In this document: positions 46,264 to 57,929 of the stretch, one piece after another
Layout: each line of letters begins with the position of its first letter
Numbering within the stretch: the stretch's first letter is position 1
Assembly: GCA_027943335.1 (NCBI GenBank)
Contig: BSBK01006741.1
Coordinates: 248,001-312,000, forward strand
Length of the DNA stretch: 64,000 nt
Reading direction: 5' to 3'
Source: Chamaecyparis obtusa
Taxonomy: Eukaryota; Streptophyta; Pinopsida; Cupressales; Cupressaceae
Made by a program: the position numbers and the translations under genes
The notes under the pieces: model-generated
Database searches by the model: none
The model's input: the letters and a program-made list of their open reading frames with translations, nothing else
What the model was told of the DNA's origin: nothing

Positions 46264-48813
46264 TCTAAGCCTCATTTCTAACATTTTCATCAAGTTTTTG
46301 TGTGTTTTTGTTGTCACTTTTCCATGAATTTTTTCAAGAAATAGGGAAAATGATGTGTATGAAGGATTAAATGATGCCTCAGATCACTATTCTGATGCTT
46401 ACCAACAATTAACTAATGCCTGATAGATAAAGTGTGACACCTATGAGATAAATTGATGTGCTCGAGATAGTAAAGAGATGCTTGAGACCTGAGAAGTACC
46501 ACTTATTCACTGTCTTTTATCACCTGTGACAAGCTTTACAACACAATTTATAGCAAACAGTCACGGCTAGTATCTTCTAACTAACGCCTAGTTTTTGTGA
46601 ATTGTCACTTTAAATAGATTATCTTACGTAATTTACATTACTTTTCACCCCTAGCACATAAATTGTTATGCTTGACAAACTTTAAATGTCACCTATGTTA
46701 CTGGAAAGTGACGCTTGCTATAGTTAAAGTTACACCTGCTAACATTCTAATCACACGTATTAGCTGGACAATGATGCTTACTATCTTTTACTTTAATTTG
46801 TTGTCAGATTAATAAAGTTAGTTATCTTACTCTCTATCTGTATTTTTTTACTGCAGATGAGAAAACACAGAAAGGTTCAAAAGCTAGAGAGCAAGTTTAA
46901 CAACGAAGGCAATGCTTTGGCTAGGAAGATCAAGAAGGAAAACTTTTGCTCACATCAAAGCGATTCTTGAGGAGTCACAAGAAGAAGAAAACCAGGTATA
47001 TCAAAATTATCTTAAAATTATAGAAGCTTACAAAACCAAATTCATATCACTTAATTGGATTTTTACTCCTTAGTTCAAGTTTTTCTCAAAATTTGCAAAT
47101 AAGGTTTTTAAGATTCAATAAATAAACTTTGATTCTTCAAATTCGATTTGGTTTCCCTCATTGTGATTGTTTGTGTTGACTAACTTGCTGGTGGAAAAGC
47201 ACATTTGGAAAGGAGCTATTGCCAAGGTAAGGTTAAAAAATGACAAAAATCACTTAAAAATGCCCCTAGCTTATGCTAGCTACAAGGAGAGGTAAGCCTT
47301 AAACTAGTCAATATTTTCCCTTAGATTGTGGCATTGGAGCATTTCAAAATCTAGTAATTACCAAACAACCTCTCTTTGTTTGGAAATTTTAGCATTTAGG
47401 CCTATGCTCTTCACTTCTTCTAGTGGATCAAAATGCCAAAGGTGTTGAACTTTTTGATTAATAAGAAAGGTTGAGGAATCAAACACATAAAATCAAAGCC
47501 CCTTGTTTATGGAAGATAGTAGAAATACTCAAATCCCTATAGTTAGTGGGTGAAAGAAATTGAACATTGCTTATTATGTTTGGGAAATTAAGGAAAAGTT
47601 AGGGATATGCTCTTCACCTTTTGGTGAACCAAATTCCCAAAAACTTATTCTTAACTCCATTTCCTTGCTTTAACATGAACATGCTAGAACATCAGAGGGC
47701 TTGCCTCCCAAGAAATTTCCTTAACGAGGCCAGTGAGAGGGAACAACCCAAGTGGGAGACAACCACCTTTGCCATAGTAATATCCAACCCACTATAATAA
47801 AAATACACTTTTCCTTAAAAGGGAAGTGGCTAGATTGTGTGCAAGTTGCTTCACTTCCTCAAGTAGTCCTTTCGAGGATTGTGCCAAATCATGCTTTTGT
47901 GTGTGTGGGAAGCCTGCAAGTGGGAAAAATAACTTGGCATAGTTTAGAATGGATTATTGATTAAAAACCTGATAAGTAGTAAGCTGCCTTATAGAGCCAA
48001 CAATGTTAAAAGCCAAATTTGACTATAGGTAGACTACTTGGAATAATTTCTTGTTCAATACTTGTGAAAAATGACTGAGAATTTACACTCTTAGTGTGAT
48101 TTTAGGGACATGGTTAAACTTTGATGTGGGTGTTGAGTTTGTATTCCATTTTCAAACAAGAAAATTCCATAAAATTGATCTTACAATTTTTAAAATCTAA
48201 AATTTACAACCTGGTCAGCAAAGTGTCACCTATGCACAAAGAAATACCATGTGTCAGCAGTAAAGTCACACCTATGACTATTCAAAAAACACTTGTCAAT
48301 AGTAAAGTCATGCCTGATACATATTAAGTGATGCCTGTAAAAATTGGAAAAATTCCTATCAACAGTAAAGTGTAACCTACACATCTACAGAGTGTTGCCT
48401 AAATCAATTCCAGTTGACGCGTATTAATTTTTAATTCATGCCTGCATGCAAGAAAGTGACGCCTAGAAACAAAAAAGGGAAAATAGTGAGCATTTCCTAA
48501 GGTTTTCAAAAAAATTTGGTTTCAGATTCAGATACCCTTTTGCTTGTTTTATTTGTTCCAGTACCCTGCCTGGTCAAAAATCCTAGTTTTGAGCAATTTT
48601 GAAAATTTCACAAGGATTCGATCACAAGCCAACAAGATAAAGTCTTTTTTCAAACGGTTTATGTTCATGCCTTCTTTTACTTGATCATACTACATAAAGA
48701 AAACCTTGCAAGTAGATGGGACTTATCTGAGACAAGAGCTTCCTTACCCAAGTGATACTTCTACCACCCCAAGAGTACCACAAAAATAACCTGTTCAAGA
48801 AGCAAAAACTAAC
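46264..48813 (+). other. Tat element leader, no coding, with a recurring short motif
   Basis: A 2.5-kb leader before gag. No frame has domain similarity. A degenerate motif of the type AGTGAYGCCTR or AGTCACACCTR recurs roughly 20 times, in two clusters at about 46370-46780 and 48215-48475. Confidence 0.65.
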
Positions 48814-50610
48814 ATGATGTACTCTGGTGGCTTGGGTAATAATAACAATGGTGGTATTGATCCAAAAAACCAAGGTAACACCAACAATGGTGGTAACGAT
48901 CCAAACAATCAGGGTAATACCAATAATGGAGGAATAGACACTAACACTCAAGGAATTGATAACACTAACCCTAAGGCTAATGGTGAACCAATTGCCGAAG
49001 ATGCCACTGATGAGAGGGTTAGTGAGGCTATACAAAGTACTTATTTCTTGAAACTTGTGGAGAAAGCAATGGAAAGAGACAAGGAAAAGCATTTCCTAGA
49101 TCTAGCTTGAAAGGGTCTTAAACTCCCTCGTGATTATGATGTTAATCAACTTAGACCACTCAAAGTTGAAGAGATCCCATTCGATACAATGCATAAACAA
49201 TTTAAGTTATTTCAAATGCAATTGGACACGATAAAGCAAAGAAGGGCTCCAAAGACCTTTTCTATAGAAAAATTATGTCCATTTCTGTTTGACAAAATTC
49301 TAGTCATGGTACCATTCCCTATCAATGTGGTATTTCCTAAGTATGATAAGTATGAAGGAACATCAGATCCTCAAGACCACCTATAGGAATTTTGTGCATT
49401 AAGCTTGGGGTTCATGCATGATACCACTTATTTAATGAGATTATTCCCAAGAAGCTTAGGAGGTATGGCCATGGAGTGGTTTTTGAAATTACCATCTGGC
49501 ATTAAAACCTTTGAAGAGCTAGCTTCAAAATTTGTGGCCCACTATTCATACAACATCAAGCACGAAGTCACAATGATAAATTTATGCAATACCAAGCAAA
49601 AGGATGGAGAAGGATTCCTCATTTTCCTACAAAGATGGAGGACGGTATTTTCTAGATATCCTAGGAGTGTACCCAAAAAAGAGAAGATGGATATCTTCAT
49701 CAATAGCTTGAGCAATGAGATGAATTACCTATTGAGAATGCAATGTCCTAAGACCTTGCAAGATCTTATTGAGAATGGAGTAACAATTGAGGAGGTATTA
49801 GTTAAGAGTGGAGAGTTAAAACTCTACAAGGATAATAAGAATTACAATAACAATACCTCCAACAACAACCATAACAACTAGAATAAGAACTTCTCATACA
49901 ATTATAATTAGTTTGGGTTGAAGAATAGAAATAAAGGAGTAGTCAATGATAGTGTTGTCGATTCTAGTAATTTGAAAGTGACTCCCTTTTCTCTCACCAG
50001 AACACCTAATCAGGTGAATAATTCAAATCAAGCTCCCAAAGTGTCTTACAATAGTAATACCAATAGTGGCAATTTTGGGAACAACCAAGGAGGTAACAAG
50101 TCTAACAAATTCTTGGTACCAACTCCCAAGAGGAACTTCACACCTTTGGGTGAACCTCTCGAGAATGCATTAAAGACTCTCATGGCTAATAATATCATTA
50201 ATTTACCTAGCATTCAACCCTATGAGCCACATAATAAACCCATCTGGTGGAGTGAGAATAGCCATTGTGAATATCATATAATTAGAGGGCATAAGACCAA
50301 TGAGTACTTACAATTGAAGAACATGGTACAAGACTTGATTGATAGTGGTACGATCACCATTGAAGGACCTCAAGGTAATGAAGATCACACAACATTTAAA
50401 CAACCTTTTTATAACCATGAAAAAGGTGAGTCATCCAATGGGAATAAACAAAGTAGCAACAATATCAATTTTGCACCTCCTTATGATAACGTTGTCAATA
50501 CATTGTCCAAAAGTGAACATGTGGTAAATACTATAGTGATCAAAGAAGAGCCCCAAAAAGAAATGTCTAATGTTATCACTAGGGGCAGACCTCAAGGATT
50601 ACCTTACAAG
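48814..50610 (+). pseudogene. Tat gag, broken by in-frame stops
   Basis: One reading frame can be followed from about 48814 to 50610 through four stops (TGA at 49108, TAG at 49384, 49879 and 49909). The first part is Asn and Gly-rich (GGLGNNNNGGIDPKNQGNTN). The capsid region has FPKYDKYEGTSDPQDHL, then LMRLFPRSLGGMAMEWFLKL, FEELASKFVAHYSYNIKHEV and NSLSNEMNYLLRMQCPKTLQ. A second Asn-rich stretch and a Cys-His-like EHCEYHIIRGHKT-type segment (here WWSENSHCEYHIIRGHKT) follow. A frameshift near 50612 leads into the protease frame. The role is particle formation and RNA packaging. Confidence 0.85.
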
Positions 50611-50612
50611 GG

Positions 50613-51654
50613 GTTGATCCTAAACCTATTGGCCCTCTACAATCCAGCATTTTGGCAAAACAATTGGCTACAATAGCAAAACCATACAGTTTGGTGGATC
50701 AACTACAAAAGACTCCAGCACAAATTTCTATCTTGGAGCTATTAAAGTTATCACCAAATCACAAGGAAATCTTAGAGAAGGCATTAGTGGAAACTAATGT
50801 TCCTACCAACTTGGATGAAGAGAAGTTTTAGAATATGTTAGGGCACCTCATTGCACCCCATTGTCTTTCATTTTTAGACCATGATGACATGTCCATTACC
50901 CATCCCCAAAATCTTCCATTGCATATAGAAGTCTTGATTGAAAGACATAGGGTCAAGAGAGCTCTCATAGATGGGGGAGCTGGTCTTAACATCTGCACTT
51001 TGAGTCTTGTCAAATCTCTAGGATTATCTGAGTCATGCATTGATCCTATAAAAAGAATTACCATAAAGGCCTATGATGAAGTGGAAAGAGCCACAAAAGG
51101 CATGATTATATTGCCCATTCAAGTTGGACCAGTCAAAAAGGACACAAAATGCCAAGTCTTAGATATGAAACTAACTTATAATATCTTATTGGGGAGGTTA
51201 TGGATCCATGAGATACAAGCGATTCCATCCATGTATCATCAATGCATAAAATTTTCGTACATCGGTGAAGAAATCACAATTGGAGGGGATTCAAATCCTT
51301 TCCAATATTGTAATGCACTCAAGCCTCTCCATGAATTATTCATTATGCATAATAGAGAGGGTATTATCCAAAGGGCCACCATTGAAGACATCAAAGAGGA
51401 TGATCCTAAGTTAACATTAAGTGCTACTTCAAACCCTCCTCAAGCTAACTCAACTACATCAACTAAAGGAAAGGAGAAAGTGAGTTACGAGGGTCCAATG
51501 TCAAATGAAAATTCTGACAAAGCATCTAAACCAGAAGTAGAACTTTTCAAACCCACCAAAGAGGAGAAAGATAAAGCTAAGGAGGATCATTACAAAAAAA
51601 TGAGTGAAATGATGCATACATTTGAAAAACAATGTAAATCCAGTCCAAGGGAGT
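50613..51654 (+). pseudogene. Tat gag end and aspartic protease, broken
   Basis: After the frameshift the family segment KTPAQISILELLKLSP and PTNLDEEKF is read, with a TAG at 50829. An open part of 273 codons follows with GHLIAPHCLSF, then the protease RALIDGGAGLNICTLSLVKS (near 50964), where DGG stands for the usual DSG or DTG as is common in this lineage, and YNILLGRLWIHEIQAIPSMY. A Lys and Glu-rich linker ends at 51654. Protease would cut Gag-Pol inside the particle. Confidence 0.85.
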
Positions 51655-52401
51655 AGAAGAATATTTCATTTCCTTATTTGATTTACCCACATCTCCAAGA
51701 ACACATGGGAAACCATCCAAAGAACATCTTCCTCATAAGTATAACTCTTATTTTGTAAGAGAAAGTGACAAAGTAGCATTTGATAAAGAAGAAGATGAAG
51801 TTATCCAATGGCTTTATCATGATGAAGATGATACCTCCAATACTCCCATAGAGAGAATTCAGCACATTAACATTCAAACCGAGCAATATGAGAAAGGATT
51901 TGAGATTATGCAAAAAATGGGGTACAAGGGAAGAGGACCCTTAGGAAAAAGAAATAGAGGCTTTCTAGAGCCTATTGAATGCTCATGGAGGTCAAAAGAA
52001 GAAATATCAGAGGTAGGCTACCAACACAAAGAAGAAAGCTCCAGCCCAATGCATGATTCATATCCTCAAGTGAACACAGTGGAATCTGATGTGGATAGTG
52101 ATGATTCTTGAGACTATGAATGGGATACTTTATCCGATGACTCATGCCATGATAAAGAGGTTGTCACAATACATGCTTATGCTAATATTCCAAGGAAACA
52201 AACTCCAAGAAATGAAGATCCCATCATACAAGAACTCAATGTAGGACAAGCACCCGTTAATCAACCATGGATAGAAGAATTTTGGGAACCATCAGAGGAG
52301 GATGATTCTAATGTTAGGATTAATCTGCATGTTGTATTTCCCATGCTATTTCCCACATAGTCCTTGACGACTCAAGTGAAGAGGACTTTGATCCTTCTTA
52401 C
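51655..52401 (+). pseudogene. Tat linker region with a G-patch
   Basis: Another frame takes over at about 51655: KEYFISLFDLPTSPRTHGK, then SDKVAFDKEEDEVIQWLYHD. At 51902-51990 is MQKMGYKGRGPLGKRNRGF, which has the Gly spacing of a G-patch, a glycine-rich nucleic-acid and helicase-binding motif known from some retroviruses and Tat-type elements. An acidic region with a TGA near 52111 follows, then poorly readable sequence to 52401. The frame is not continuous with the protease or with RT. Confidence 0.7.
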
Positions 52402-53833
52402 ATGGACCATCTCGAGGAAGCTCACGTCATAGACCTAAATGATACAATGTATGAACCATCCAATGAGATCATGTCCATAAACCCAACTAATGACACTTTT
52501 CCAAATGAATCCCTATCCTTGATGTACCCCAACCTTATTGATTGGGACCTAACCGAGCCAAGTGACTTACTCTATTTCTCAAATGACCAAGTGATGACCC
52601 AATATCTTAATGCGGTTGATCCCTCTTTCAAAAATGAATTTGAACTAAACATGATGAGAACAGCGGGGGTCCTATCTCTTAATCCAAAGAAAAAAATGAA
52701 AAAAAATAAAATAATGAAAAGTTCCAGTGATGAAAACCACTATGTGGTAGCACTAGAGCCAAAAAAAAGTAAAGATAAAGGATGTTTCCTATGGTGAAAA
52801 CCCAACTGTGGCACCAAAGGAAGAGAGGTTGGATACCCTACCCGAGCATGAAGAAGAAAGGTCACAGATTCTCATAGAGTTGACAAAAAAGGTCAACATT
52901 GGGACAGAATTGGATCCTAAATTCATACACCTAGTAGTGTCACTTACATCTTTAGAAAGAAAGGATTTTATCAAAAAATTTCAAGAAAAACAAGTGAACT
53001 TTGCATGGTCCTATGCCAACATGCCATGATTGGATCCTAACTTTATTATGCACCATTTGAATGTTAAACCAGGGGTTAAGCCCATTAAGGAAAAGTTGAG
53101 AAAGATGCACCCACATGTAGCTCTCCTAGTCAAATCCAAATTGGAAAAATTGTTGAAGGTGGGATTTATAAGAGCAATAGCATATGCTGAATGGATATCT
53201 AATATTGTACTTGTCACCAAGCATGATAAATCCATTCGTGTATGCACATATTTTAGAGACTTGAACCTTGCATGTCCCAAGGATGACTTCCCACTTCCTA
53301 GCATTGATGCAATAGTTGACTTGACAGTGGGTCACTCCATGTACTCATTAATGGATGATTTTTGCGGCTACAATTAGATAAAAATTCCACCCAAAGACCA
53401 AGAGAAGATAGCCTTTACATGCCCTTAGGGTACCTTTTGTTGGAACATCATGCCCTTTGGCCTCAAAAATGTCAAAGCCACATGCCAAAGGGCAATGACA
53501 ACTATCTTCCATGATATGATGCACACCTTTCTAGAAGATTATGTGGATGACATATTGGCAAAGTCACACAAAAGAGAAGAACACCTACAAATTTTGGAAA
53601 AGATATTCATTAGATTGGAACAATTCAAAGTGAGACTTAACCCAAAAAAATGTGCCTTTGGGGTCCAATCCGGCAAGTTCTTAGGCTACATAGTTTTAGC
53701 TAAAGGCATTGAAGTAGATCTGGAAAACGTCCAAGCAATAATGGATATGGATATTCCAAAGAACATAAGCCAAATGAGGTCCCTTCAAGGCAAGATTCAA
53801 TCAATAAGGAGATTTATCTCTCAACTGGTGTAA
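52402..53833 (+). pseudogene. Tat reverse transcriptase, broken
   Basis: A linker open frame (52402-52797) shifts to the pol frame at about 52800. RT starts with FQEKQVNFAWSYANMP, a TGA at 53027, then MHHLNVKPGVKPIKEKLRKM, VGFIRAIAYAEWISNIVLVT and MDDFCGYN. TAG stops stand at 53375 (Gln expected) and 53426 (Trp expected). The catalytic box YVDD is intact at 53540-53551, followed by LNPKKCAFGVQSGKFLGYIV. The part ends at a TAA at 53831. RT copies element RNA to DNA. This copy is inactive through its stops. Confidence 0.9.
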
Positions 53834-54904
53834 AAATGTCATTCATTCACAAGGCTACTACACAAAGACACTATTTTCATGTGGGATGAAGAATGTGACA
53901 AAGCCTTCACTTTATTGAAGACTTATTTGATAAATTTTCCAATCCTAATGCCACCAATCAAGGGAAAATTGTTGCTATTATACATATCTACCACTAAGAG
54001 GTCTCTAGGAGTTCTTTTGGCACAAGAAGATGACCAAGGGAAAGAAAGAGCAATCTACTATTTGAGTAGAAATTTGATCAAATACGAACTTAACTACACA
54101 TTCATGGAGAGAGATTGTTTAGCAGTTATCTTTGCATCCCAAAAATTGAGGCATTATATGTTGATGCACAAGGTGAAACTTATTGCAAAAATTGATCCTC
54201 TCAAATACTTACTAAGCAAAACTACCTTGATGGGTAGAATAGCAAAATGGGTCATGATATTAAGTGAGTTTGACATTGAGTATGTGGATAGGAAAGCCAT
54301 AAAAGGACAAGTGATAGTGGATCACTTAGTAGAAAACCCATTGATTTCTACGCAAACCATTCAAGTGGAGTTTCTGGATTCAACAATTGTCAACATAGAG
54401 GCCAAGACATGGAAGTTGTATTTCAACGGATCATATACCCAAGGAGGTTTTAGGGCCAGCATACTATTGATTACCCCTCAAGTGTATACCATTCCAAAGT
54501 CCTACAAGCTTTTTTTCCCATGTACAAACAACATAGCAAAATATAAAGCTTTAGTCATCGACATTAAGATGGCTTTAGAATGGAACATCACTGAATTACA
54601 AGTGTATGGAGATTCTTAGTTAATAATAAATCAGATCAATGATGAATACAATACCAAAGATGAGAAACTCATGCCATACAAGACTATGATAGATTCTTGG
54701 AAAAAGTACTTTTCTTTGATCACTTTCAAGAAAATTCCAAGAGAGAAGAATAGAGCAGCTGATGCCATGGCGACCTTAGCTTCCTTATTACAAAAACCAG
54801 ATCAAAATGAGAAGTATGAATTCTTGGTGGAAGAGTTGGTAAAACCAACATTTGACCTTCTTAAAACCCAAATTGTTTCCCTACTCAATGGACATGACTC
54901 ACCT
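53834..54904 (+). pseudogene. Tat RNase H and second (archaeal-type) RNase H, broken
   Basis: The first RNase H is recognisable by KLLLLYISTTKRSLGVLLAQ, YYLSRNLIKYELNYTFMERD and the DPLKYLLSKTTLMGRIAKW stretch. Then comes the second, archaeal-type RNase H that marks the Tat group: TWKLYFNGSYTQGGFRASIL (54409-54468), KYKALVIDIKMALEW, VYGDS with a TAG at 54617, and PREKNRAADAMATLAS. The first catalytic Asp, usual in FDGS, is Asn (AAC at 54424-54426). Two RNase H domains in tandem are thought to aid removal of the RNA strand during reverse transcription. Confidence 0.88.
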
Positions 54905-56062
54905 TAGTACGGCCCTATCTATACTTATCTCAAAGACCAAGTGCTACCTTTAGACCAATCACAAGCCCAAAAATGAAATTTTATCTGACAAGCAACCCGT
55001 TACATAATCCTTTCTGAAACATTGTATCATAAGGGTCTTGACGGGATGTTACTTAGATTTCTAGAGGAAGAGGAGTCTAAGTTAGCTTTAAGTGAGGTTC
55101 ACAAGGGCATTTGTGGGTCGCATTCAAGTGGATTAAACCTAGCCAAGAAGATCCTTTGTATGGGGTATTTCTAGAAAACCTTAGAGAAAGATGCTTGTCA
55201 CTTTGTCAAAATATGCAACAAATGTCAATACCACGGTGACATGATACATTGGCCGGCACAAGAATTGCATCCATTTGTTACACCATGGCCATTCTATCAA
55301 TGGGGATTTCACTTGATTGGCGTAATCTATCCACCATCTTCCAATGGGCACAAGTATATCATCACCGCTATGGAGTATTTCACTAAGTGGGTAGAAGCGG
55401 TTCCTTTGATCACCGCTACGGGTAAACAGATTTCCATGTTCATACTCAATCACATCATTTGCAGATATGGTATCCCTCATGCCATAATCATAGACAATGG
55501 AAAGAAATTCAAAAAAAAAGATGTGGATGAACATTGTGGCACATTCCATATTACACATCACTCTTCATCCATTTATTATCCTCAAGGAAATGGACAAGGC
55601 GAAGCTACAAATAAGAACATTTTAAAAATCTTGAAGAGATTGGTAAATAAGTTAGGAAGAGATTGGAATGTGCAAATTAACCCAGCATTATGGGCCTATA
55701 GAACTAGCATTCGGACACCTATGGGAGCTACACCATTTTCATTAGTCTATGGAGCCAAATCTATTCTACCATTAGAGGTTGAAATCCCATCTCTATGAGT
55801 ATCATTACAAGGGTTGATAACAGATGAAGACTATGAGTTGCCAGATGAACACTTTAAAGTCTACCAGAATGGGATCTCAAGAAACTACAATAAGCATATC
55901 AAACTGAGAGTCTTTCAAGTAGGGGACTTAGTACTAAGAGAAAACCCTAAAAATCAAGATGAAAGAGAAAGGAAAGGTAAATGGGAGGCAAATTGGCTGG
56001 GTCCATTCATCATTGTTTCTTCATTTGGAATGGGAACTTATAAGTTAGCAGATTGCAATTGA
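54905..56062 (+). pseudogene. Tat integrase, broken
   Basis: TAG at 54905 (Trp expected) and two TGA codons at about 54974 and 54985 precede ETLYHKGLDGMLLRFLEEEE. The zinc region HKGICGSHSSG and CHFVKICNKCQYHGD (HHCC) follows. In the core, the first catalytic Asp is replaced by His (WGFHLIGVIYPPSSNG, CAC at 55310-55312). The second is kept (AIIIDNGKKF) and the Glu is kept in YYPQGNGQGEATNKN. A TGA at 55796 cuts off the C-terminal part, VFQVGDLVLRENPKN and WLGPFIIVSSFGMGTYKLAD, which ends at a TGA at 56060. Integration activity is lost. Confidence 0.88.
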
Positions 56063-57929
56063 GAAGAGCTACAAGAACCTATAAATAGCATTGATCTAAA
56101 GAGGTTCTATACATGAGGTAGATGAAAGAGTATAAAGAGTATCAGATGAGGAGCATCATATTTATTGTACATAGTCAAAAGAGATCTTGAAAATACAAAA
56201 AAAAATTTTAAAAAAAAAGAAAAAAGAAAAAAACATTGAGAAAAAGAAAAAAAGAAAAAAATTGAAAAAAGAAAAATTGCCTTGGTGAAAACCTAGCAAT
56301 AGGCACCTTGGTAGAAAAAAAAGAGAAAAGACCCAAAAGGGTGAAAACTTGGTAATCAAGTGCCTTTTATTCCCTTAAGTCATTCCCAGTAGCATATGTA
56401 CATATTGAATTCCCAACATCTCACTTGTAAACCTTCATTGCATCTGTCATTTGTGCATAGTCATAATAAAGCCTTTCAGTAGCATCATTGCATTTTATAT
56501 TGGCCCTAAGTTTGTCACATGATCACATTTATCACTTAGGGGCAAAAAGGATTGGACATTTGGTACAAACAGATTCAATAGTGCTACATTCGGTCACATT
56601 AGAGAGAGGCATTATCAGAGCTTCAGAAAAGAGATATTTTCTAGAACCTTTGATGGATATCATTGTTCACACCCAAGAATCTTGAGCCTACAACTGGATC
56701 CTTGAGCCTTGATTGACTTTATTATTCAGGATTTAAAAAAAAATTGACAACACTTTAAAGATCAGAATGCTTGGAAACTCTATTTGAAAATTAGGATACA
56801 TTGCAAAACACTTGAAGCTTTCTTTTGATAATCTTTACTTGAATTGACTTTTTATCACATCTTTTTAGCTAATCGATGATGTTTCGACTAGATTGGCCAT
56901 GATAGAGACATGATATTTTCTTTCCTTTGAGTGACTATTTTTAGGAAAATTCATCGACTTATGAGAATTTTTCTAACGACATGGTCATCAAAGAACCATC
57001 GAGGACTATCACATAAGATGAAGGATTGACTTTTTCTTGTTTATGCAAATGGATACCTTGGCTATTTAGATCTTCTATATCTTAATACCAAAATCCACTT
57101 GCAACATTGAATCCGTTGAAACCGGTATTCATACTCCCATAGTTTGGTCATCCAACTAGTGAGGGTTGTACTAGTTTCCAAAGAGGTTAACAAAAGTGAT
57201 AAAAAGTAGTATTCATATCATCATGATGTGGTCAATGATGGTTGTACTAGCTTTCCAGTCCCAAAATGCTCAATGATGAAAATTTATCTCTATGGAATTT
57301 CTTTGCTAAAAGCTAGTGACACTTAGTGGCATTGCATTGCATTATCATGTTAGATTAAGTGCATTTGTTTGTAGTTATTTTTCAAGGGAAAGGGGGTATA
57401 TTAATAAATCTTGGTCAGTCAAAACATTAAAGAAATGAGGGGTTCAATCACACGTCTTATACTTGATTTCAATCAATAATGTGAGGTTATCTTTTGCATT
57501 CATGCATAGTATTAATCATTACTCATATATCATAAAAGCAAAAGAAAAACATTCGTTACTGATCATACATCATTTGCATATAGTTAAGGATAGAATTGCA
57601 TACATTCAAAAATAAAAAACATATATTTCAATAAAATGCTTTGCATTCAGACATTGAAAAAAAGAAAAACACATCAAAATTTAGACATCATTGCATCCAT
57701 CTATCTATATCATAAATAAGGTACATTGCATCCACAGCATAATCAAAATTAAATACATCATAAACATCATATAGCTGCATATAAAGATAATCTCATAATA
57801 AACTCATCAAGCGAAATCAAGGAAGTATATCATCATCATAAAGTGTTCATAAACATCAGTGATCCAGTATATCAAGATACAAAGTCAACAGAGTGATACA
57901 TCAAATGTTTCGATCAATAAACATCAAAT
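56063..57929 (+). other. Tat post-pol region, A-rich, no coding
   Basis: Begins with the last remnants of pol (LKRFYT at about 56097), then a long run of A with short G interruptions (56195-56330). AT-rich sequence without a recognisable frame follows. Such A-rich tails after pol are usual in this lineage. Confidence 0.65.

Noticed and set aside
56162..56359. Phe-rich minus-strand frame
   Set aside because: It is the antisense of the A-rich tail of the Tat element.
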